In this document: piece after piece, positions 1 to 6,561 of the stretch
How the letters are laid out: each line of letters begins with the position of its first letter
How positions within the stretch are numbered: the stretch's first letter is position 1
Assembly: GCA_001512945.1 (NCBI GenBank)
Contig: LFTF01000045.1
Span: forward strand, 1-8,099
Length of the DNA: 8,099 bases
Reading direction: 5' to 3'
From: Clostridiales bacterium DTU023
GTDB taxonomy: Bacteria; Bacillota; Clostridia; Saccharofermentanales; DTU023
Made by a program: the position numbers and the translations under genes
The notes under the pieces: generated by a model
Seen by the model: only the letters and a program-made list of their open reading frames with translations
Told to the model about the DNA's origin: nothing
The model's database searches: none

Positions 1-368
1 TCGCGCTATTATTCAGCCTTGCCGGCTATTCGGTAACGCCTGAACCAGATGAAGAGCGAGGCGATATTGTCCAGATTGTCCACCTGGGAACACCTGAAAA
101 ACTTGAAACATTCTGCCAGGCGATACAATCCGCAGCGCCCGTTGACGGGTTTGTGACACCTATCCCTGCGCCTATGCCAGGCTATGATTGTGATATCATA
201 ATGGCGTCTGGCTCGTTTATTCAGGGATCGACAATTGAACTATCTGCGGACGGTCCTATTCGGCCACCTTACGATGTTTATGTCCAGGGCGGTTTGACAT
301 TTGAAAATGCCCGACTCGGCGCAATGATGGCACTTGAGCGCATTCGACAACCAGCTCCGAAATATTAA
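1..368 (+). CDS. ynbB: YnbB-like PLP-dependent protein (aluminium resistance / methionine gamma-lyase-related family), C-terminal part
   Basis: The frame is open from the left edge (first full codon at 3) to a TAA at 366-368, giving 121 C-terminal residues; the start lies outside the window. The tail resembles the YnbB / aluminium-resistance family. It has a SLAGYSVTPEPDEERGDI segment, a run ending SAAPVDGFVTPIPAPMPGYD, then SGSFIQGSTIELSADGPIRP and YVQGGLTFENARLG. Family members are fold-type I PLP proteins related to cystathionine/methionine lyases. Their physiological role is poorly defined, and 'aluminium resistance' is a historical label. The PLP-binding lysine lies upstream of the window and cannot be checked. 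An in-frame ATG at 153 could start a 71-residue ORF, but the homology continues upstream of it, so it is internal. The next gene starts 3 bp after the stop, which suggests co-transcription. Family assignment is by recognition of conserved segments, without an alignment. Confidence 0.85.
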   Translation, partial: ALLFSLAGYSVTPEPDEERGDIVQIVHLGTPEKLETFCQAIQSAAPVDGFVTPIPAPMPGYDCDIIMASGSFIQGSTIELSADGPIRPPYDVYVQGGLTFENARLGAMMALERIRQPAPKY

Positions 369-371
369 AAG

Positions 372-1736
372 ATGATGAAACAAAAACAAACATACCGCGA
401 CACACGTCCACGCATGACAGATGAGTTAAGCGCCAGGCGTCAAGTAAAACGCAAAAAGAACAGCTTGCGTTTGGCGGCGATGATTACCCTTGTTCTGGTT
501 ACTATTTCATTTACGGTCTGGTCTATTATGTTCATCCTCGCGCGAGATCATGAAGAATCGCGTCTGTCTTTTTTGACAAGCCAGACAGTCGGCGTACCTA
601 TATCGAGTTCTATTGCCATTTTGAGTGATTCTACGATTGTCATCGCACCGTCCGGCGGCTTGTTGCTTCCTCTTGTAGATGAAGGGTCCCGTGTCGCCAA
701 GGAAGGGCGGTACGCGCTCATTGTTCCTATTGAGCGTGAGGATGATGTCAGGCGGTACCGTGAATTAAAAGACACATACAGAGCCAGACTGTTTGCGGCA
801 AGTGGGTTTGCCGACGTTAACAGATATCCCTTGCCATTGTCACCTGGCGACAGCCTATTACGTGAAGCAATTCCTGCAGTTAGTCGATCCGGGGGAGCAG
901 ATGAATCCCTGGATCTTAAACATTCGATGCGCAAGTTGCGATTTGCATTTCAGCGAGCTTTAACTGATGCGGAATCATTTGCAAAACCCGTCGAGGAGTT
1001 GGGCTCTTTTGGTCATGAATGTGACAGTCTGTTGTCTTCTTTGGAGTCAGACGCAAATACCAGGACGCTTCGGGCACCTGTCACCTGTCAAGTTAGTTTT
1101 GTCTTAGCGTCATCTGCTTCGGCTCATGACGCAGAATACTGGGAATGGATCCCGAACCCGCTCTCTGCGATTGATCAACTGATAAACGATCCCTTGATCG
1201 CAGAGGTCTTGAGTTATTGTCAGGTGGAGACTGGACAGACAGTCGCTACTTTGAGCAAGTTCAGCGAGCAGTCCGTCATGGCATTTATATCCACCGATGA
1301 TTTGGGTAGCCAGTCGATCAAGAAAGGCGATCGCGTTGATCTCTATCATAGGGGCGAAGCGCTGGCCATGAAAAATTGTTTGGTCACAAGAATAATCTCG
1401 GAAGATGAAATACAACGTGTGTTTGTTACGTGTGAAGCCTTGCCGGAACATATTCTTCACAGATCGGCGATGAAAGACGTTTCATTTATTGCACGAAACG
1501 TGAAGGGGCTATGTGTCCCTTTGCGAAGCCTTGCGAACGTGAGCCCCGATTCGCAAACAGCAGAATTAATGAGGATTGCCGGTGGTGTTACACAGACGAT
1601 AACAGTCAATGTGCTTGGGATGGATGAGCGTTATGCCGTCATTGAATCCCAAGACACCGAAACGCGTGCGCTCAGCGAGGCTGATCTTTACGTTGTCAAT
1701 CCGTGGACGATCAGTGACGGCAAATTGATTGATTAG
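372..1736 (+). CDS. Single-pass membrane protein with HlyD-like barrel-sandwich (periplasmic-adaptor-like) domain, function unknown
   Basis: The 454-residue product starts with a basic cytoplasmic segment (RRQVKRKKN, about 22-30). One hydrophobic helix follows at about 33-57, so most of the protein should lie outside the membrane. Residues 88-118 contain IVIAPSGGLLLPLVDEGSRV, a half-lipoyl (barrel-sandwich) motif like that of HlyD/RND adaptors. A charged helical stretch (about 120-230) comes next, then a second half motif (LRAPVTCQVSFVL, 233-245) and beta-rich C-terminal domains (about 280-450). Proteins of this layout are often annotated as HlyD-family efflux adaptors in Clostridia, where I recall them beside yggS and sepF. 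No transporter is encoded nearby, so efflux is not supported here. A role in the division-site envelope is an inference from context. The start is a double ATG (372/375) 3 bp after the ynbB stop with no clear Shine-Dalgarno, consistent with translational coupling. An internal ATG at 414 also lacks a ribosome-binding site. Confidence 0.75.
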   Translation: MMKQKQTYRDTRPRMTDELSARRQVKRKKNSLRLAAMITLVLVTISFTVWSIMFILARDHEESRLSFLTSQTVGVPISSSIAILSDSTIVIAPSGGLLLPLVDEGSRVAKEGRYALIVPIEREDDVRRYRELKDTYRARLFAASGFADVNRYPLPLSPGDSLLREAIPAVSRSGGADESLDLKHSMRKLRFAFQRALTDAESFAKPVEELGSFGHECDSLLSSLESDANTRTLRAPVTCQVSFVLASSASAHDAEYWEWIPNPLSAIDQLINDPLIAEVLSYCQVETGQTVATLSKFSEQSVMAFISTDDLGSQSIKKGDRVDLYHRGEALAMKNCLVTRIISEDEIQRVFVTCEALPEHILHRSAMKDVSFIARNVKGLCVPLRSLANVSPDSQTAELMRIAGGVTQTITVNVLGMDERYAVIESQDTETRALSEADLYVVNPWTISDGKLID

Positions 1737-1769
1737 CATGTGAAAGGTCTGGGAGTTACCCGTTAGTTT

Positions 1770-2483
1770 ATGAATGATTCACGAAAAAATCTTATTGAGA
1801 ACAACTTGGACAGTCTGAGGGAAGCGATTGATGTGGCAGCTATTGCGGCAGGGCGTGATCCTGTTTCAATAAAACTCGTCGCCGTAACTAAGAGTCATCC
1901 TCTTAGTGATATAGAGATTGCATTGTCACATGGTCAGCAGACTCTTGGAGAAAACCGTGTGCAGGAATTGACAGAAAAGATAGAAGCAACGAAAGAACAC
2001 GGTCTTGCATGCGAGTGGCACATGATTGGTACATTGCAGACCAACAAAGTGCGTTTCATTGTAGGCGAAGTCGCTTTGATTCATTCAGTTGACCGCATTA
2101 GGCTTTTGCGTGCGATCGAAAAATATGCTTCACAGCAAGGCATCGTGCAAGATGTTCTATTGCAAGTGAACGTGTCGGGAGAATCTTCCAAGCACGGTTT
2201 TGGACCGGAAAATCTAGGCCATGTACTCGAGCATCAACAGGATTTTCCGCATATCAGAATCATGGGGTTGATGACGATGGCCCCCCATTTTGAGGATCCT
2301 GAACAAACGCGGCCTGTGTTTGCCCGTCTCAGGCAATTGCGCGATGAACTGGCTGTCAAATATAACAGTCCGCAACTCACCGAGCTTTCCATGGGTATGA
2401 CCAATGATTACATTCAGGCGGTCGGGGAGGGCGCGACCCTTGTTCGGGTCGGGAGTGCTATTTTCGGACAGCAATACTGTTAA
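1770..2483 (+). CDS. yggS: YggS/PLPBP family pyridoxal-phosphate homeostasis protein
   Basis: This is a complete 237-residue member of the YggS/PROSC family, close to the usual 225-240 residues. Visible hallmarks are KLVAVTKSHP (35-44), with K41 as the expected PLP-binding lysine, GENRVQE (60-66), WHMIGTLQTNK (83-93), IMGLMTMAP (164-172), SMGMTNDY (207-214) and VRVGSAIFG (225-233). The family has an alanine-racemase-like TIM barrel that binds PLP without known catalytic turnover. It buffers cytoplasmic PLP, and its loss disturbs amino-acid and cofactor metabolism in other bacteria. The start at 1770 is 33 bp after the preceding stop. A GGGAG at 1751-1755 is the best ribosome-binding candidate, but its spacing is long (14 nt). 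No terminator is obvious after the stop, so read-through into sepF is possible. In Gram-positive bacteria yggS (ylmE) commonly sits next to sepF (ylmF), as here. Confidence 0.97.
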   Translation: MNDSRKNLIENNLDSLREAIDVAAIAAGRDPVSIKLVAVTKSHPLSDIEIALSHGQQTLGENRVQELTEKIEATKEHGLACEWHMIGTLQTNKVRFIVGEVALIHSVDRIRLLRAIEKYASQQGIVQDVLLQVNVSGESSKHGFGPENLGHVLEHQQDFPHIRIMGLMTMAPHFEDPEQTRPVFARLRQLRDELAVKYNSPQLTELSMGMTNDYIQAVGEGATLVRVGSAIFGQQYC

Positions 2484-2526
2484 ATCAGTCCACTACATAA
2501 CAGGATAGATACAAAGCTGTGACGAT

Positions 2527-2544
2527 TTGCAACTTTTCTTGCAA
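2527..2544. repeat. Paired TTGCAA hexamers (possible operator) overlapping the sepF -35 region
   Basis: TTGCAA occurs at 2527-2532 and again at 2539-2544, separated by CTTTTC. The hexamer is its own reverse complement, so the pair is both a direct and an inverted repeat with 12-bp centre-to-centre spacing. The second copy is also the best -35 candidate for the promoter before sepF, so a protein bound here could affect initiation. This is an observation of pattern only, and chance is a real alternative for two 6-mers. Confidence 0.3.
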
Positions 2545-2567
2545 GCTCATGTTCACGTCTTTATAAT
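2539..2567 (+). promoter_or_regulatory. Sigma-A-type promoter for sepF-coaW
   Basis: TTGCAA (2539-2544, 4 of 6 matches to TTGACA) is followed by exactly 17 bp and a perfect TATAAT (2562-2567). Initiation would be expected around 2573-2576, giving a leader of about 83 nt before the sepF ATG. It lies in the 174-bp yggS-sepF gap, so sepF and the overlapping pantothenate kinase gene could be transcribed without the upstream genes. Confidence 0.7.
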
Positions 2568-2608
2568 GAATTCGTAAATGCGTGCTTATCACGGCATTCA
2601 CTTTTATT

Positions 2609-2629
2609 GTTGCGTACGGTGAACGCAAC
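2609..2629 (+). promoter_or_regulatory. Stem-loop in the sepF 5' leader
   Basis: GTTGCGT (2609-2615) and ACGCAAC (2623-2629) form a perfect 7-bp stem around a 7-nt loop (ACGGTGA). It lies between the predicted promoter and the Shine-Dalgarno, ending 16 nt before AAGGAG. There is no T-tract after it, so it is not a classical terminator. It could be an mRNA structure affecting translation or stability, or a DNA operator. Function is unknown. Confidence 0.4.
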
Positions 2630-2645
2630 TGGCATTAAAGGGATT

Positions 2646-2651
2646 AAGGAG
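2646..2651 (+). promoter_or_regulatory. Shine-Dalgarno for sepF
   Basis: AAGGAG sits 6 nt before the ATG at 2658. This decides the start: an in-frame TTG at 2607 would extend the protein by 17 residues but lies inside the leader hairpin, lacks its own ribosome-binding site, and does not resemble a SepF N-terminus. Confidence 0.85.
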
Positions 2652-2657
2652 ACAACC

Positions 2658-3182
2658 ATGAGCAATTTCCTGAGCAAACTGTTCGGAAGTCCTGATGACG
2701 GTTACGATGATTACGAGCAGAACGATTCATACAATGACTTTTCGTCAGAAGATCTGCCCATAGACGAGCGTTCCGCCATTCCTCGCGAAGGTAAAACAAA
2801 ACGAGGTCAGGAACGAACCGTGCCCTTCCCGGGGGTGAAACAGGGAACAGATCATACGGTGGTGCTGGTCGAAGCGTTTGATATTGACACAGCGTGGCCG
2901 GTGTGTGATCACGTCAAGCAGGGACGAACGGTCATCTGCAATACGGAGCGCTTATCATCTGATATTCGTATCCGGTTTCAAGATATTGTTTCTGGATCGG
3001 CCTATGCCATCGGCGGTATGCTGCAGGCTGTCTCCCAATTTATTTTCGTCTTTGCCCCTGCATCGACACGCATTGATTTCGATGACGGGCGTCTCGCATT
3101 TAGCACTTTGCGTAATGCCAGCCGTGAACCTGTGATGTCAGGCTTGATGAGCGAGCGGGAATCTTCGAGACATGTCCGTTGA
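2658..3182 (+). CDS. sepF: SepF, FtsZ-binding membrane anchor of the divisome
   Basis: The 174-residue product has the SepF layout. A short amphipathic N-terminal helix for membrane binding (MSNFLSKLFG, 1-10) is followed by an acidic, Tyr/Asp-rich linker (about 12-45) and the globular SepF core (about 66-140). Core motifs are HTVVLVEAF (66-74), CDHVKQGRTVICN (83-95), FQDIVSGSAYAIGG (107-120) and FIFVFAP (128-134). They match the family pattern in which the SGxxYAxGG region supports dimerisation and ring assembly. SepF polymerises, binds the C-terminal tail of FtsZ and tethers the Z-ring to the membrane. A further ~35 residues follow the core (141-174), a little longer than many SepF tails. 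The gene has its own promoter and a strong Shine-Dalgarno, and its last 11 bp overlap the next gene. It lies downstream of yggS, as is common in Firmicutes. Confidence 0.95.
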   Translation: MSNFLSKLFGSPDDGYDDYEQNDSYNDFSSEDLPIDERSAIPREGKTKRGQERTVPFPGVKQGTDHTVVLVEAFDIDTAWPVCDHVKQGRTVICNTERLSSDIRIRFQDIVSGSAYAIGGMLQAVSQFIFVFAPASTRIDFDDGRLAFSTLRNASREPVMSGLMSERESSRHVR

Positions 3183-4065
3183 GAGTGGCTATCCGCCGCC
3201 TTCATTCGACGAAATACTCAGCAGCCATAATCGCTCAGATTCCAATGGTGTGCTGATAGGTCTCGACGTCGGGGGTAGCACAACAAAAATTATTGGATTC
3301 CGCGGCAACTCCTTGCTTCGTGAAACGCTGGTTCAAGCCAGTGACCCCATTGCCTCTGCATATGGAGCTCTCGGAAAATTTCTGATTCTTAATAATCTTA
3401 CTCTCGACCAGGTTGGCGGAATTCACGCGACCGGAGTCGGGGCTTCTTATCTTGATGGGCATTTGTTGGAGTGCACAACAACCATTGTTCCTGAATTTGA
3501 CGCAGTGGGGCTGGGCGGGCTTTATACTGCTGGTGTCGACCGCGCGGTCGTCGTCAGCATGGGGACCGGTACGTCGTTCGTCTATGCCGACAGGCAGACC
3601 ATGAGACATATCATAGGGTCCGGGATCGGAGGCGGAACGCTTCTCGGTCTGGCACAAGTGATGTTGAGTGTGCGCGATTTTAAAAGCATCAGCGAGATGG
3701 CTGAGCAGGGCAACCTAAATATGATTGACCTTTCCATCGGAGATATTTCGCGTTACGATATTCCGGGTCTCTCGGCAGACACCACGGCCTCTAATTTTGG
3801 AAGAGTGGTCGATCATGTGACGCACGATGATATTGCGCTTGGGATCGTTAATCTTGTATTTCAATCGGTAGGCACAGCGGCTGTGCTCGCTGCGCGCCTG
3901 GAAGGCGTGGAAAAAATTGTGTATACAGGCAATCTGCTCCGGGTATCAAGTGGTCGCGCAGTTCTTGCGAATTTTGCTGATCTTTACGGCTTAGATATTA
4001 TCATTCCTGAACACGCTGAATATGCGACGGCGATCGGCGCGGCTCTTTACCAGTTGTCTTCATAA
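3172..4065 (+). CDS. coaW: Type II (CoaW-type) pantothenate kinase
   Basis: The 297-residue product carries actin-like ATPase (ASKHA) motifs of type II pantothenate kinases, which phosphorylate pantothenate with ATP as the first step of CoA synthesis. Visible are the phosphate-1 loop GLDVGGSTTKI (30-40), PEFDA (107-111) with the probable catalytic Glu108, MGTGTSFVY (130-138), GSGIGGGTLLGL (149-160), a SNFG segment (207-210), IVYTGN (249-254) and a terminal YATAIGAALY (284-293). Bacterial type II enzymes such as that of Staphylococcus aureus resist CoA feedback inhibition; whether this one does is unknown. The ATG at 3172 overlaps the sepF 3' end by 11 bp in another frame, implying translational coupling. 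About 25 residues precede the first core strand, more than in the short family members. A GTG at 3250 would remove them but has no ribosome-binding site. A BadF-type ATPase is less likely given the PEFDA and SNFG signatures. Confidence 0.9.
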   Translation: MSVESGYPPPSFDEILSSHNRSDSNGVLIGLDVGGSTTKIIGFRGNSLLRETLVQASDPIASAYGALGKFLILNNLTLDQVGGIHATGVGASYLDGHLLECTTTIVPEFDAVGLGGLYTAGVDRAVVVSMGTGTSFVYADRQTMRHIIGSGIGGGTLLGLAQVMLSVRDFKSISEMAEQGNLNMIDLSIGDISRYDIPGLSADTTASNFGRVVDHVTHDDIALGIVNLVFQSVGTAAVLAARLEGVEKIVYTGNLLRVSSGRAVLANFADLYGLDIIIPEHAEYATAIGAALYQLSS

Positions 4066-4101
4066 AAAAGCACTGTCTCGTCGGTGGACGAGACAGTGCT
4101 T
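4064..4101 (-). terminator. Rho-independent terminator of nfnAB, possibly bidirectional with coaW
   Basis: A perfect 14-bp stem (4069-4082 with 4087-4100), extended to 15 bp by A4068-T4101, encloses the 4-nt loop GGTG. On the - strand it is followed by six T residues (complement of 4064-4069), a canonical terminator starting 23 bp after the nfnB stop. On the + strand it begins 3 nt after the coaW stop and is followed only by TCAGTT, so termination of coaW is likely but weaker. The - strand T-tract overlaps the last two bases of the coaW stop codon. A second weak hairpin (AACTAT 4108-4113 with ATAGTT 4119-4124) follows on the + strand. Confidence 0.9.
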
Positions 4102-4124
4102 CAGTTCAACTATATTCAATAGTT

Positions 4125-5543
4125 TTAATCAGTTTGGTATTTTTTCCGGATATAATCGTCGATTGATCCCGCGGCCTTTTTACCTGCGCCCATGGCCAAG
4201 ATCACAGTCGCGGCGCCCGTGACGGCGTCACCACCGGCCCAAACTCCCTCTTTAGAAGTTTCAAGCGTATCTTCGCAAACCATAACACCGCCCCAGGGCT
4301 TACATTTAAGGTCGGGAGTTGTTTCTCGAAGCAGCGGATTGGGCGTCTGCCCGATCGCGACGATCACGGTGTCTAGATTAATGGTGAACTCCGAACCAGC
4401 GATTGGGATCGGTCTCCTGCGACCCGAAACATCCGGTTCGCCGAGTTCCATTCTTATACAGCGGATACCGGTGACCCACCCTTGATCATTTCCAAGAATT
4501 TCAACGGGGTTTGCGAGCATGATGAACTCAATGCCTTCTTCTTTCGCGTGCTCCGCTTCTTCATGGCGGGCAGGCAGTTCTTGTTCGGAGCGCCGATAAA
4601 TGATATAGACTTTGTCTGCGCCAAGTCTCATGGAGCTACGTGCCGAGTCCATTGCGACGTTGCCGCCACCAATTACTGCCACACGCTTTCCTATATTAAT
4701 AGGTGTAGCTGCCTCAGGCCAACGCCAAGCTTTCATGAGATTGACGCGTGTCAGGAATTCATTGGCCGAGTAAACTTGATTCAAGTTTTCTCCCGGAATG
4801 TTCATGAAAGCGGGGAGACCTGCGCCACTGGCGATAAAAACGGCGTCAAAACCTTGTTCACCTAACAGTTCGTCGAGTGAAAATATCTTACCGATCACCA
4901 TGTTGCATTCGATCTTGACTCCTAGATCTTTAAGCTGCTGGATTTCAGTTTGAACGAGCGCTTTGGGGAGACGAAATTCAGGAATGCCATACATAAGGAC
5001 TCCGCCTGCGACATGGAATGATTCGAACACCGTCACATCGTATCCGCGATGGGCAAGATCGCCGGCACACGCTAAACCGGCCGGTCCTGAGCCGACGATG
5101 GCCACCTTGTGGGCGTTGTTCTGAGGTTTTTCAGGAGCTGTTTTTGTGTTTGCGAAATGCCAGTCTGCCGCAAAACGTTCTAGACGTCCAATGCCTACCG
5201 GTTCTCCTTTGATTGCTCTCACACATTGCAACTCGCATTGATTTTCCTGGGGGCAAACGCGTCCGCAGACAGCAGGCAGACTATTGGTTGAAACGATCGT
5301 CTGATAGGCATTTTCAAACTCCCCACGTACGATTTGCGAAATAAAGTCAGGAATTTTGACGTTGACGGGACACCCGGCAACACAGGGACGATGTTTGCAA
5401 TTAAGACACCGTGTTGCCTCCTCCATCGCCATCTCGACCGTATAGCCGAGGGAAACTTCCTGGTAATTGCGTTTCCTGATATCGGGGTCCTGTTCCGGTA
5501 TATTGACTTTCACAGGTGACATATTAGGTTTACGATCAGTCAT
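4125..5543 (-). CDS. nfnB: NfnB / GltA-type NADPH-dependent oxidoreductase subunit (FAD, 2x[4Fe-4S])
   Basis: The 472-residue product has an N-terminal ferredoxin-like region with two four-cysteine sets: C47, C50, C54, C58 and C93, C97, C103, C107. These bind two [4Fe-4S] clusters in this family. An FAD Rossmann motif follows (VAIVGSGPAGLACAGDLAHR, 147-166), then a second dinucleotide fold for NADP(H) (VAVIGGGNVAMDSAR, 288-302) and a closing FAD motif (VWAGGDAVTGAATVILAMG, 434-452). This is the glutamate synthase small-subunit fold. With nfnA directly upstream and no large glutamate synthase subunit in view, NfnB is the better call. In the Nfn complex this subunit holds the bifurcating FAD and couples NADPH to ferredoxin and NADH. 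I chose the ATG at 5541-5543: it gives the usual length and has a GGAGA ribosome-binding site. The same frame stays open upstream to an ATG at 5747, but those 68 residues are not family-like and lie within nfnA. Confidence 0.93.
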   Translation of the reverse strand: MTDRKPNMSPVKVNIPEQDPDIRKRNYQEVSLGYTVEMAMEEATRCLNCKHRPCVAGCPVNVKIPDFISQIVRGEFENAYQTIVSTNSLPAVCGRVCPQENQCELQCVRAIKGEPVGIGRLERFAADWHFANTKTAPEKPQNNAHKVAIVGSGPAGLACAGDLAHRGYDVTVFESFHVAGGVLMYGIPEFRLPKALVQTEIQQLKDLGVKIECNMVIGKIFSLDELLGEQGFDAVFIASGAGLPAFMNIPGENLNQVYSANEFLTRVNLMKAWRWPEAATPINIGKRVAVIGGGNVAMDSARSSMRLGADKVYIIYRRSEQELPARHEEAEHAKEEGIEFIMLANPVEILGNDQGWVTGIRCIRMELGEPDVSGRRRPIPIAGSEFTINLDTVIVAIGQTPNPLLRETTPDLKCKPWGGVMVCEDTLETSKEGVWAGGDAVTGAATVILAMGAGKKAAGSIDDYIRKKYQTD

Positions 5544-6402
5544 GGCGTACTTCTCCAGTAAGGCGGCAACGTTGCCGTTCCAATTCTTGTTCTCTGTCGA
5601 ATTTTTCTTGCTCCAGATAGGCTTTAGATCGTCGGATTGATTCTTCAAAATCGACTTCATGGGCATCGAAATCCGGACCGTCAACACATGAGAACTTAAT
5701 CTTTCCTCCGACTGTGAGCCTACAACTGCCGCACATGCCTGTGCCATCTACCATGATGGTGTTCATGCTGACTATCGTTTTGATGCCATAAGAGCGGGTT
5801 AGATTGGCGACTGCGCGCATCATGACCAACGGTCCGATCGCAAGTACAAGATCGTAACACTCACCTTTTTTGAGTTGCTCTTCGAGGACGTTGGTTACAA
5901 ATCCTTGCCGTCCGCTTGAACCATCATCGGTGATGATATAAAGGTTCTCTGACACGGCTTTCATATCGTCTTCGAGGATGATCAAATCTTTAGTTCGAAA
6001 GCCGGAGATTACATCAACAAGGGCACCAATTTTATGAAGGTAAGCCGCTTGCGGATAAGCGATGGCCATACCTAATCCTCCGCCGATGACAGCAACCCGT
6101 TTCCCAACATATTCATCTAATTCGGAAGGTTTTCCGAGAGGACCGACAAAACTGGTGATTGTATCGCCCACTTTTTTGGAGCCGAGCCTCAGGGTTGATT
6201 TGCCAACCGTTTGGAAGATGATGCGGACCGTCCCTTGTTCAGTGTCCGTTCCGGCGATGGTGAGGGGAACGCGTTCGCCTTCCTCATCGACTCTGAAAAT
6301 AATAAATTGCCCCGGACGCGCTTTGCGCGCGATCAGTGGGGCCTCTATATCCATCATGATTGTTTCGCTGTTGAGTTGTTTTCGCGCAAGAATCCTGTTC
6401 AT
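5536..6402 (-). CDS. nfnA: NfnA: FAD/NAD(H) and [2Fe-2S] subunit of the NADH-dependent ferredoxin:NADP+ oxidoreductase
   Basis: The 288-residue product matches the ferredoxin-NADP reductase-like NfnA / dihydroorotate-dehydrogenase electron-transfer-subunit family. A flavin-binding beta barrel contains RVPLTIA (44-50). An NAD-binding domain has VAVIGGGLGMAIAYP (103-117) and LVLAIGPLVMM (185-195). A C-terminal [2Fe-2S] site, VDGTGMCGSC (218-227) plus C239, follows the NfnA pattern of three cysteines (C224, C227, C239) and a nearby aspartate (D219) proposed as fourth ligand. The tail is a charged helix (about 250-288). NfnA oxidises or reduces NAD(H) and passes electrons to NfnB. PyrK is the main alternative, but the adjacent nfnB and the DGTGMCGSC signature favour NfnA. 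The start at 6402 has a strong AAGGAG; the in-frame ATG at 6477 adds 25 unconserved residues. The stop overlaps the nfnB start by 8 bp (5536-5543), consistent with equimolar synthesis. Confidence 0.93.
   Translation of the reverse strand: MNRILARKQLNSETIMMDIEAPLIARKARPGQFIIFRVDEEGERVPLTIAGTDTEQGTVRIIFQTVGKSTLRLGSKKVGDTITSFVGPLGKPSELDEYVGKRVAVIGGGLGMAIAYPQAAYLHKIGALVDVISGFRTKDLIILEDDMKAVSENLYIITDDGSSGRQGFVTNVLEEQLKKGECYDLVLAIGPLVMMRAVANLTRSYGIKTIVSMNTIMVDGTGMCGSCRLTVGGKIKFSCVDGPDFDAHEVDFEESIRRSKAYLEQEKFDREQELERQRCRLTGEVRHD
5552..5556 (-). promoter_or_regulatory. Shine-Dalgarno for nfnB
   Basis: GGAGA on the - strand (TCTCC on +) sits 8 nt upstream of the nfnB ATG and within the nfnA coding region. 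It supports the 5543 start over the upstream in-frame ATG at 5747. Confidence 0.7.
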
Positions 6403-6412
6403 GGAAGACGCG

Positions 6413-6418
6413 CTCCTT
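6413..6418 (-). promoter_or_regulatory. Shine-Dalgarno for nfnA
   Basis: AAGGAG on the - strand (CTCCTT on +) lies 10 nt before the ATG at 6402, in a longer AGGAAGGAG context. It selects this start over the upstream ATG at 6477. Confidence 0.75.
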
Positions 6419-6561
6419 CCTGTATGTCGGCTGTCCTCCCGAGAAAGGCTGAACAATGCAATCGGGGGGATAGGCAAAATAATTACCTATTGAGAATACC
6501 ATATGAGAGACGGGGAGACAGGCGTACTAACTCGAATTTGGAGTTCTGTCTTTAGGATGGC

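Noticed and set aside
548..934. 128-residue open frame on the - strand
   Set aside because: It lies antisense within the HlyD-like gene, has no ribosome-binding site or family resemblance, and the + strand frame is clearly coding.
2484..2540. Terminator after yggS
   Set aside because: Only 4-bp complementarities and the TTGCAA pair are present, with no stable GC-rich stem and T-tract; no terminator is claimed.
2607..2657. TTG-initiated N-terminal extension of SepF
   Set aside because: The TTG overlaps the leader hairpin and lacks a Shine-Dalgarno, while the ATG at 2658 has AAGGAG at good spacing and yields the typical SepF membrane-binding helix.
5544..5747. 68-residue N-terminal extension of NfnB
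   Set aside because: The extension lies in the nfnA coding region in another frame, is not family-like, and the 5543 start has its own GGAGA.
6403..6477. 25-residue N-terminal extension of NfnA
   Set aside because: The AAGGAG at 6413-6418 fits the 6402 start, and the family normally begins close to that methionine.
6211..6555. 114-residue + strand frame crossing the nfnA start and the intergenic region
   Set aside because: It is antisense to nfnA for over half its length, with no recognisable motif and no ribosome-binding site.
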